Origin: HGM12587 sp964580255
GTDB taxonomy: Bacteria; Bacillota; Clostridia; Lachnospirales; Lachnospiraceae
Length of the DNA: 24,836 nucleotides
Direction: 5' to 3'
NCBI GenBank assembly: GCA_964580255.1
Contig: CAZOJX010000012.1
Location: 1-24,836, forward strand
The notes under the pieces were generated by a model. It was not told where the DNA came from. It was given only the letters and a program-made list of their open reading frames with translations, and made no database searches. The position numbers were made by a program, and so were the translations under genes. Below are positions 1 to 6,384 of the stretch, piece after piece (the first letter of the stretch is position 1; each line of letters begins with the position of its first letter).

Positions 1-683
1 AATCCTTCTTCTTCCATCAATTCATCGATTGTAACTGCTTTACCAACAACAACATTGGTTTCAATCTTAACACCCAGTGCTTTTACGTTTTCAATTTCCG
101 GCTGAACAACACCGTCTTTTGGCAAACGGAATTCCGGAATACCATAAACGAGTACACCGCCGGCTTTATGTAATGCTTCAAAGATCGTTACATCATAACC
201 TAATTTTGCAAGATCTCCTGCGCAGGTAAGTCCTGCAGGACCTGATCCGATGACAGCAACTTTTTTGCCGTTCATTTCCTTTGCAGCTTCCGGTTTGATG
301 TTGTTTTCTCTTGCCCAGTCAGCTACGAATCTTTCCAGTTTTCCGATAGAGATCGGATCCCCTTTCTTTCCTCTGATACACTGACCTTCACACTGGCTTT
401 CCTGAGGACATACACGTCCGCAGATTGCCGGGAGTGCGCTGGATTCACCGATAACTTTATAAGCTTCTTCAAATTTTCCTTCTTTTACCTGTGCGATAAA
501 TCCAGGAATATTGATGGATACCGGACATCCCTGTACACATTTGGCATTTTTACAGCCGATACATCTCTGCGCTTCTTCTACGGCTTCTTCTGCATTATAT
601 CCTAAGCATACTTCTTCAAAGTTTTTTGCACGAACCTGTGGGTCCTGTTCTCTAACAGGTACTCTTTTTAATACGTCTGCCAT
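1..683 (-). CDS. nfnB: NADH-dependent ferredoxin:NADP+ oxidoreductase, large subunit NfnB (GltD-like), 3' end outside the window
   Basis: Partial: the first 227 residues are present and the C-terminus runs off the left edge. The ATG at 683-681 overlaps the nfnA stop as TAATG, so translation is probably coupled. Eight cysteines for two [4Fe-4S] clusters are visible in the N-terminal dihydropyrimidine dehydrogenase/GltD-type domain (C41, C44, C49, C53, then C88, C92, C98, C102). A Rossmann FAD motif, VAVIGSGPAGLTCAG, starts near residue 142. The family includes the glutamate synthase small subunit, and automatic annotation usually gives that name. Pairing with an NfnA-type subunit instead indicates NfnAB, a cytosolic flavin-based bifurcating enzyme that uses NADH plus reduced ferredoxin to make two NADPH, reversibly. 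That activity is inferred from family and context; the NADPH-binding half is not in the window. Confidence 0.88.
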   Translation of the reverse strand, partial: MADVLKRVPVREQDPQVRAKNFEEVCLGYNAEEAVEEAQRCIGCKNAKCVQGCPVSINIPGFIAQVKEGKFEEAYKVIGESSALPAICGRVCPQESQCEGQCIRGKKGDPISIGKLERFVADWARENNIKPEAAKEMNGKKVAVIGSGPAGLTCAGDLAKLGYDVTIFEALHKAGGVLVYGIPEFRLPKDGVVQPEIENVKALGVKIETNVVVGKAVTIDELMEEEG

Positions 684-1570
684 TATTTTTCACCTCCACA
701 GTGTCCACATCCGCCGTGATGTGTATCACCTTCCTGTAATTTGAGCATTGCTCGTCCTTCCTGAGTTTTGTACATCTGCTGGCGTTTCATTGCCTGATCA
801 AAATCAACAAGGTGTCCATCAAATTCAGGTCCGTCTACACATGCAAACTTCACTTCATCGCCTACAACCAGACGACATGCACCACACATACCTGTACCGT
901 CTACCATGATCGGGTTCATAGATACGATTGTCTTAATGTCATATTTTTTGGTTGTTAAGCAGCAGAATTTCATCATGATCATTGGTCCGATCGCAACACA
1001 GAGATCATAGTGATTTCCGGCTGCAACTAATTCGTCGATCACTGCAGTTACCATACCGTGACGTCCGTAAGAACCGTCGTCTGTAGTAATGTAAAGATTT
1101 CCCGCAACTGCTTCCATTTCCTTTTCAAGGATCAGAAGATCTTTTGTCTTTGCACCTACGATTACATCAGCATCTACACCATGCTGGTGAAGCCATTTAA
1201 CCTGTGGATATACAGGCGCTGTTCCGACACCACCTGCTACAAAAAGAATTTTCTTCTTTTTCAATTCTTCGATGTCTTCATCACAAAGTTCTGATGGACA
1301 TCCCAGTGGACCTACAAAGTCCGCAAAAGAATCGCCTGCCTTTAAAGCGGTCATCTTTTGAGTAGATGCACCGATCGGCTGGAATACGATGGTTACAGTA
1401 CCTGCTTCTGCATCATAATCGCAGATTGTCAACGGAATACGTTCTGCTGTTTCATTTAATCTAACGATAATGAACTGGCCTGGTTTACAAGATTTTGCCA
1501 CTCTTGGAGCAACCACATCCATCAAATAAATATTTGATGTCAGCTGCTCTGCTTTTGTAATTTTAAACAT
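683..1570 (-). CDS. nfnA: NADH-dependent ferredoxin:NADP+ oxidoreductase, small subunit NfnA (FAD / [2Fe-2S] / NAD-binding)
   Basis: 295 aa, the usual length for this family of sulfide/dihydroorotate dehydrogenase-like FAD/NAD-binding proteins. The FAD motif RIPLTI is at residues 44-49 and the NAD-binding glycine motif VAGGVGTAPVYP at 111-122. The [2Fe-2S] ligand set D224, C229, C232 and C244 (VDGTGMCGAC then FAC) has an Asp in place of one Cys, as described for the Thermotoga NfnA structure. The C-terminus is an odd Gly/His/Cys tail (HHGGCGHCGGEK, 284-295). The ATG at 1570 has a perfect AGGAGG at 1577-1582. In NfnAB this subunit oxidises NADH and passes electrons towards the bifurcating FAD in NfnB. 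It is first in the operon and its stop overlaps the nfnB start by one base. Alternatives such as PyrK or sulfide dehydrogenase subunit B are less likely, given the neighbour. Confidence 0.9.
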   Translation of the reverse strand: MFKITKAEQLTSNIYLMDVVAPRVAKSCKPGQFIIVRLNETAERIPLTICDYDAEAGTVTIVFQPIGASTQKMTALKAGDSFADFVGPLGCPSELCDEDIEELKKKKILFVAGGVGTAPVYPQVKWLHQHGVDADVIVGAKTKDLLILEKEMEAVAGNLYITTDDGSYGRHGMVTAVIDELVAAGNHYDLCVAIGPMIMMKFCCLTTKKYDIKTIVSMNPIMVDGTGMCGACRLVVGDEVKFACVDGPEFDGHLVDFDQAMKRQQMYKTQEGRAMLKLQEGDTHHGGCGHCGGEK

Positions 1571-1621
1571 AATCTGCCTCCTGGGTAATGTGGGGTGATT
1601 TCTGCAATGTACAACTTATCC

Positions 1622-1650
1622 ACATTACGCTAATGTTAATCATATAACAA
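1622..1650 (-). promoter_or_regulatory. Putative sigma-A promoter of nfnAB
   Basis: On the minus strand TTGTTA (1650-1645) and TAATGT (1627-1622) are 17 bases apart, about 50 bases before the nfnA start. The -10 matches TATAAT at only four of six bases, so the promoter is moderate. The -35 lies inside the candidate Rex operator. Confidence 0.5.
1633..1650. promoter_or_regulatory. Candidate Rex operator at nfnAB
   Basis: The minus strand reads TTGTTATATGATTAACAT. The Rex consensus TTGTTAA-N4-TTAACAA fits with the correct 18-base length and 12 of 14 conserved bases; the mismatches are at positions 7 and 18. The site covers the predicted -35 box, where a bound repressor would block RNA polymerase. 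A rex gene lies in the same window at 12300-12935. Binding is inferred from sequence only. Confidence 0.6.
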
Positions 1651-1704
1651 AAAAGAAGACATTTCAACCGAAAAATATCTTTTCCGCATTTTATGTCCTC
1701 TTTT
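1651..1704 (-). terminator. Probable rho-independent terminator after the zinc-ribbon gene
   Basis: A 12-base stem (1651-1662 with 1693-1704) has one G-U pair on the minus strand. It encloses a long A/T-rich loop with a smaller inner GAAAA/TTTTC stem and is followed by a T run on the minus strand. It sits just beyond the stop at 1727 and before the nfn promoter. The long loop makes it less certain than the other terminators here. Confidence 0.5.
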
Positions 1705-1726
1705 CTTTTTCATTTTTATGATTCAA

Positions 1727-2614
1727 TTACTGTTCTGTATTCTCTGTTTCCTCCGGATTTTCTGTGATCACACAGGTATATAAAACAGAGTTTACTTCCG
1801 AAAGAGCTCCCTTCTCGTCTTCGATCATCGCACGCACGATCGTCGTACCGGTCGGCATAAGAAATTCTCCCGTATAAAGTTCTGAAGATTCCGTCGGATC
1901 ACTTCCGTCCAATGTATAGTAAGCAAGACAATTCTCCGGCACCAGGATCCGCACATACTGTTCACCTACATAGTCCCCGGATTCCGGAATAATGGTTGGT
2001 GCATCCGGTGCACCAAATTCCAGTTCATAAACTTCCGAATGAATCTCACTGCTGTTTCCATCTTTATCCATAACAAAGGCCCGAACAACCGTTGTTCCTT
2101 CGGACAATCGGATCGGCACTGTATAACGATAGGAGTTTTCATCCGGCACTGCGCCGTCTAAGGTATAATAGATTTCCCCTTCCGTATCTGCCGAAAGTTC
2201 CAGTGAAAGGTAATGCGAATACTCTCCTCCCGGAATGCTGAACTTCGGAACAGAAACCGTCTCCTCCTGAGGCTTGGAAGTAACCGGTCTCTCCTGCTGC
2301 ATCGCATCCGGTTCCTGGTTTTTCAAAACGGAGGCATAGGAACAGACAAATGCCACGATTCCCAGTACAGCGATCAAAAGCGTTAGAATCAGTTTCCAGT
2401 TCATACTTTTGATCGTTCGGATCCGTTCCTCCGTCTTTTCTTCCAGCTGCTCTGTAGTCGGTCGGCTGGGCATTTTCGTTTGTGCTTGTGCGATCTTAAT
2501 TTGTATATCGTCCAGAACCGGTTCATAGTCCGGCACCATCTGAACCGCCTCTCCGCAATTAGAGCAGAAAAGACAGCCTTCCTTGATCTCTGTACCGCAT
2601 TTCTTACACTGCAT
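1727..2614 (-). CDS. Zinc-ribbon, single-pass membrane protein with two chitobiase/beta-hexosaminidase C-terminal-like repeats
   Basis: 295 aa. An N-terminal zinc ribbon has C3-x2-C6 and C17-x2-C20, with an extra C14. One hydrophobic segment spans about 73-93. After a polar linker come two similar domains (about 127-199 and 208-282), each with a YYTLDG core (149-154 and 232-237) and a later GTT(V/I)VRA stretch (173-179 and 256-262). These resemble the small beta-sandwich CHB_HEX_C_1/Fn3-associated domains found beside cell-wall enzymes. The expected topology is ribbon inside and repeats outside. No catalytic domain is visible, so a scaffold, sensor or wall-binding role is an inference. It starts 11 bases after the ftsK stop and is likely cotranscribed with it. 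The exact function is not recognised. Confidence 0.75.
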   Translation of the reverse strand: MQCKKCGTEIKEGCLFCSNCGEAVQMVPDYEPVLDDIQIKIAQAQTKMPSRPTTEQLEEKTEERIRTIKSMNWKLILTLLIAVLGIVAFVCSYASVLKNQEPDAMQQERPVTSKPQEETVSVPKFSIPGGEYSHYLSLELSADTEGEIYYTLDGAVPDENSYRYTVPIRLSEGTTVVRAFVMDKDGNSSEIHSEVYELEFGAPDAPTIIPESGDYVGEQYVRILVPENCLAYYTLDGSDPTESSELYTGEFLMPTGTTIVRAMIEDEKGALSEVNSVLYTCVITENPEETENTEQ

Positions 2615-2625
2615 ACTATCTTCCT

Positions 2626-5067
2626 TTATAAATATTCTTCAATATACTGTTCAAACTGTTCCGGAGACATCAGGATTTCTCTTGGCTTGGTTCCCTGTTC
2701 CTCTCCGACCACACCGGCTTCTGCCAACTGATCCATGATTCTGGCCGCTCTGTTAAATCCGATTTTAAACCATCTTTGCAGCATACCGATCGATGCCTTA
2801 TCTTTTTCTATAATAAACTTTCCGGCCTCTACAAACAGCGGATCGTTTCCGTTTCCAGAATCTTCTGCACCTGCTTTGGCTCCGGAAGCACCTGCTGTCT
2901 GCTGCTTTTTCATTTGTTCTTCAATTTCCGGATTCACTGCCGCTGCTTCATTATGGGTCTTTAAAAATTCTACCACCTGATTTACTTCATCATCAGAGAC
3001 AAATGCCCCCTGAATACGCACCGGCTTCGGATAACCGTATGGGTAAAAGAGCATATCACCCTTTCCAAGCAGTTTTTCTGCTCCGTTCATATCCAGAATT
3101 GTCCGGGAATCTACCCCTGAAGATACTGCAAAGGCAAGTCTGGACGGCATATTTGCCTTGATGAGACCGGTAATGACGTTAACGGAAGGTCTCTGGGTTG
3201 CAATGATTAAATGGATTCCGGCTGCTCTGGCAAGCTGCGCCAGACGGCAGATTGCGTCCTCCACATCTCCCGGTGCCACCATCATCAAATCCGCAAGCTC
3301 GTCAACAATGATCACAATCTGCGGAAGTTTCTGTGGTTTATCTTCATCCTCCAGCATTTCAATGCTCTTAACCTTATCATTATATCCCTGAAGGTTACGA
3401 ACCTGATAATCCGCAAACAGCTGATAACGTCGTGTCATCTCTGCTACTGCCCAGTTTAAGGCACCGGCGGCTTTCTTCGGATCTGTCACCACCGGAATCA
3501 AAAGATGAGGAATTCCATTATATGTACTTAATTCCACCACCTTCGGGTCTACCATGATCAGCTTCACATCCTCCGGCGACGCTTTATATAAAAGGCTCAT
3601 GATCAATGTATTGATACACACAGATTTACCGGATCCGGTTGCACCTGCGATCAAAAGATGAGGCATCTTTGCAATATCCGTAATTACCGTCTTGCCTCCG
3701 ATATCTTTTCCCACTGCAAATGCAAGATTCGATTTATGGGTCTTAAAATCATCAGATTCCAGAAGTTCCCTTAAGGTTACCGTAGAATTTTCTTTATTCG
3801 GTACTTCGATTCCTACCGCTGCTTTTCCCGGAATCGGTGCTTCGATACGAATATCTGCCACCGCAAGATTTAATTTGATATCATCCGCCAGGGACAAAAT
3901 CTTGCTGACCTTTACTCCATGATCCGGCTGAAGCTCATAGCGGGTTACCGTCGGACCGCAGCTGACATCAGTTACAGTTACATTCACTCCGAAATCCTTC
4001 AAAATCTGCTGAAGCTTTGCTGCTGTTTCCCGTAAAGCACCTGTCGATCCGGCATTTCGGCTTACTTTTGGTGCATTCAAAAGTTCCAGCGGCGGAGCCT
4101 GATACTGTTTTCCGTTTTCGGCAGATTCATTCTCCGGATTCAAAATCAAAGGCTCCTCTGTAGCCGGTTCCACTGCAATCGGTTCCTCTACAGCTGGTTT
4201 CTCCTTTTTACGCTTTGAAACAGATTTTTTCACTGGAATATCCGCCGGTTCCTCCCGATGCACAGGGATTTCTGCCATTTCAGAGCTTAAAAAGACTTCT
4301 TCCCGGGCAGTTTCCTCAATTCCGGTCAATTCCGTCATATCTTCTTTATGTACCGCATCCTGTGCAAGCTTTACATCCATGCTGACACCCGATGCTTTTC
4401 TCTCCAGACGTTTTTCCCGGCGTTCCTCTGCGCGCTCTTTTCTGCGGATATTTTCTTCCTTTGCGGTATCATATACTTTTTTACTTCCCTTTTTGACACC
4501 TTTTACAAAAGATTTTTCACTGATCAGCACAACCGCCGCAATCCCAAGGGCAAGTAAAAGCACATAGGCTCCGATCACTCCCAGAGCCCCGGACAGCATA
4601 CCAAATATCACTGCACCCAGAATTCCTGCGCCCTTATGATACACTGCACAATATAAATAAGCCTCTTTTATGGTCTCCAGTTCATGATTACCGATCAATC
4701 CATGCAGCAGCCCCTCCAGCACAAATAGAAGCACCAGCGCAGCTGCAACTTTTATGGCTGCAACTGTATTTTCTTTATTTGCAAGATAAAAGCATACACC
4801 TACAAATAGTACGATCGGCATTCCGTAAGACAAATATCCAAACAGTCCAAATAACAGACTTCTGACCGCCTCACCTACGACACCGCATACTCCGAAACAG
4901 CTTAAGAATAAAATTACGCATACCACAAAAAATAAGATCAGCATCACTTCTCCGCTGATTTCCGGATTTGTCTGCTGCTGTGCTTTTCTTCCCTTTGCAG
5001 CCGTACTTTTTACGTTTTTACTTTTATTTTTAGAAGGAGTATTTTTTCCTTTTTTTGTCTGTGCCAT
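2626..5067 (-). CDS. ftsK: DNA translocase FtsK/SpoIIIE
   Basis: 813 aa, full length for Firmicute FtsK/SpoIIIE. Four membrane segments lie in the first ~185 residues (about 41-60, 82-95, 106-126 and 148-182), followed by a charged linker rich in Glu/Lys/Pro (about 186-330). The motor domain follows, with Walker A GATGSGKS at 475-482 and Walker B IVIIVDE ending at 590. A C-terminal winged-helix gamma domain (about 743-813) contains the MLQRWFKIGFNRA recognition segment (762-774). The family pumps chromosomal DNA through the division septum, including into the forespore, at the membrane. A tepA-like gene next to spoIIIE is also seen in Bacillus, which supports the assignment. Whether it acts in vegetative division, sporulation or both cannot be read from sequence. 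It has its own promoter overlapping the tepA stop. Confidence 0.96.
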   Translation of the reverse strand: MAQTKKGKNTPSKNKSKNVKSTAAKGRKAQQQTNPEISGEVMLILFFVVCVILFLSCFGVCGVVGEAVRSLLFGLFGYLSYGMPIVLFVGVCFYLANKENTVAAIKVAAALVLLFVLEGLLHGLIGNHELETIKEAYLYCAVYHKGAGILGAVIFGMLSGALGVIGAYVLLLALGIAAVVLISEKSFVKGVKKGSKKVYDTAKEENIRRKERAEERREKRLERKASGVSMDVKLAQDAVHKEDMTELTGIEETAREEVFLSSEMAEIPVHREEPADIPVKKSVSKRKKEKPAVEEPIAVEPATEEPLILNPENESAENGKQYQAPPLELLNAPKVSRNAGSTGALRETAAKLQQILKDFGVNVTVTDVSCGPTVTRYELQPDHGVKVSKILSLADDIKLNLAVADIRIEAPIPGKAAVGIEVPNKENSTVTLRELLESDDFKTHKSNLAFAVGKDIGGKTVITDIAKMPHLLIAGATGSGKSVCINTLIMSLLYKASPEDVKLIMVDPKVVELSTYNGIPHLLIPVVTDPKKAAGALNWAVAEMTRRYQLFADYQVRNLQGYNDKVKSIEMLEDEDKPQKLPQIVIIVDELADLMMVAPGDVEDAICRLAQLARAAGIHLIIATQRPSVNVITGLIKANMPSRLAFAVSSGVDSRTILDMNGAEKLLGKGDMLFYPYGYPKPVRIQGAFVSDDEVNQVVEFLKTHNEAAAVNPEIEEQMKKQQTAGASGAKAGAEDSGNGNDPLFVEAGKFIIEKDKASIGMLQRWFKIGFNRAARIMDQLAEAGVVGEEQGTKPREILMSPEQFEQYIEEYL

Positions 5068-5103
5068 TCAAAAACCTCTTTCTTCGAACTTTCTCTGCGG
5101 AAT

Positions 5104-5132
5104 ATCTTAACACATCTTTTTCGTTTTGTCTA
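5104..5132 (-). promoter_or_regulatory. Putative sigma-A promoter of ftsK
   Basis: Minus strand TAGACA (5132-5127), a 17-base spacer, then TAAGAT (5109-5104). Each hexamer matches consensus at five of six bases. The -35 includes the tepA stop codon (5132-5130), so ftsK can be transcribed independently of the damaged tepA. Confidence 0.55.
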
Positions 5133-5768
5133 ATTTCCTTTCGAATCTTTGTTCGTTTTTCGGATCATTTGATTCAATTTCCGAAATGCTTCCCTGATTC
5201 CTCCCACTTCATCAATGATTCCCGCTTTTACGGCTTCTTTTCCCACCAGGATTGTTCCCAGATCCTTAGTCATAAAACCGGTATCCATCATCATTTCTTC
5301 CACTGTTTCCCGATCCGCCCGGCTGTGAGCCGCAATAAATCCTGTGATCCGATCCTGTATTCTCTGAAAATATTCATAGGTCTGTCGTGCTCCGATGACA
5401 GTTCCTGACATTCTGACCGGGTGGATTAACATAGTTCCCGTCGGCACGATAAAAGAATAATCTGCTGAAACCGCAAGCGGTACACCGATGGAATGACTTC
5501 CACCCAAAACAAGGGATACCGTAGGCTTGCTCAGGGAAGCAACCATTTCTGCAATAGCAAGTCCGGATTCCACGTCCCCTCCGATGGTATTGATCAAAAG
5601 CAGCATACCCTGGATTTCCGGATCGTCCTCGACTTCTGCCAGACTTGGAATCACATGCTCATATTTTGTGGTCTTGCTGGTCGAGGACAAGAGTTCATGC
5701 CCTTCGACCTCTCCTATAATCGACATCAAGTGAATTTTAGAACTGCGTCTGCCGTTTTCCAAAGTCAC
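5130..5768 (-). CDS. tepA: ClpP-like serine protease (TepA family), downstream frame of the duplicated gene
   Basis: 212 aa from a GTG at 5768. Apart from the first 15 residues it holds the whole TepA/ClpP-like domain, including the intact C-terminus (ILVGKEAVKAGIIDEVGG). In the numbering of the restored 227-aa protein the predicted catalytic residues are S108 (in GGSHSIG), H131 (in LIHPV) and D177 (in MMMDTG), by comparison with ClpP. The family is a cytosolic, membrane-associated ClpP relative; the Bacillus homologue was described as translocation-enhancing. This frame lies downstream of a frameshifting tandem duplication and overlaps the upstream frame by 32 bases. It would need reinitiation at a GTG that lacks a convincing ribosome binding site. 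If the duplication is an assembly error, this is the C-terminal part of one intact gene from 6303. Confidence 0.7.
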   Translation of the reverse strand: MTLENGRRSSKIHLMSIIGEVEGHELLSSTSKTTKYEHVIPSLAEVEDDPEIQGMLLLINTIGGDVESGLAIAEMVASLSKPTVSLVLGGSHSIGVPLAVSADYSFIVPTGTMLIHPVRMSGTVIGARQTYEYFQRIQDRITGFIAAHSRADRETVEEMMMDTGFMTKDLGTILVGKEAVKAGIIDEVGGIREAFRKLNQMIRKTNKDSKGN

Positions 5769-6259
5769 CGGTATCCATCATCATTTCTTCCACTGTTTCC
5801 CGATCCGCCCGGCTGTGAGCCGCAATAAATCCTGTGATCCGATCCTGTATTCTCTGAAAATATTCATAGGTCTGTCGTGCTCCGATGACAGTTCCTGACA
5901 TTCTGACCGGGTGGATTAACATAGTTCCCGTCGGCACGATAAAAGAATAATCTGCTGAAACCGCAAGCGGTACACCGATGGAATGACTTCCACCCAAAAC
6001 AAGGGATACCGTAGGCTTGCTCAGGGAAGCAACCATTTCTGCAATAGCAAGTCCGGATTCCACGTCCCCTCCGATGGTATTGATCAAAAGCAGCATACCC
6101 TGGATTTCCGGATCGTCCTCGACTTCTGCCAGACTTGGAATCACATGCTCATATTTTGTGGTCTTGCTGGTCGAGGACAAGAGTTCATGCCCTTCGACCT
6201 CTCCTATAATCGACATCAAGTGAATTTTAGAACTGCGTCTGCCGTTTTCCAAAGTCACC
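5277..6259. repeat. Perfect 490-bp tandem duplication inside tepA
   Basis: Copy 1 is 5277-5769 and copy 2 is 5767-6259; the units share ACC at the junction, giving a period of 490. Compared block by block, the copies show no difference. Beyond the ends they diverge at once (5276 a versus 5766 c; 5770 g versus 6260 t). A 3-4 base microhomology and zero divergence fit either a very recent duplication or a draft assembly error. Confidence 0.97.
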
Positions 6260-6303
6260 TGTCCCATTTCCCGAATATCGTCTTTTTCCTTGCTTTTTGA
6301 CAT
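5737..6303 (-). CDS. tepA: ClpP-like serine protease (TepA family), upstream truncated frame
   Basis: 188 aa. It starts at the natural ATG (MSKSKEKDD...) and runs through the predicted Ser, His and Asp catalytic residues up to MMMDTG (residue 179). It then reads nine unrelated residues (DFGKRQTQF) and stops. The break is exactly where the 490-bp unit repeats: 490 is not a multiple of three, so the second copy is entered out of frame. Lost is the C-terminal ~48 residues, which in ClpP-fold proteins complete the last strands and helices, so a stable product is doubtful. Removing one repeat copy restores a normal 227-aa TepA. The start region overlaps the metY terminator, and no clear promoter for this gene was identified. 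Confidence 0.7.
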   Translation of the reverse strand: MSKSKEKDDIREMGQVTLENGRRSSKIHLMSIIGEVEGHELLSSTSKTTKYEHVIPSLAEVEDDPEIQGMLLLINTIGGDVESGLAIAEMVASLSKPTVSLVLGGSHSIGVPLAVSADYSFIVPTGTMLIHPVRMSGTVIGARQTYEYFQRIQDRITGFIAAHSRADRETVEEMMMDTGDFGKRQTQF

Positions 6304-6358
6304 AAAAACACCCTGCCTTTTCCTTTTCTTACTCTTAAGTATTTCTCCAAGGCAGGGT
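6303..6358 (-). terminator. Rho-independent terminator after metY, abutting the tepA start
   Basis: A 10-bp perfect stem (ACCCTGCCTT 6310-6319 with AAGGCAGGGT 6349-6358) is followed on the minus strand by GTTTTT and then directly by the tepA ATG at 6303. It lies about 26 bases after the metY stop. The descending arm also supplies the only purine-rich sequence upstream of tepA. Confidence 0.8.
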
Positions 6359-6384
6359 ATCTATTCATTCTCTAAACTGTAAAT

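Noticed and set aside
5277..6259. Insertion sequence or transposon as cause of the repeat
   Set aside because: The duplicated unit is purely tepA coding sequence, with no terminal inverted repeats or transposase.
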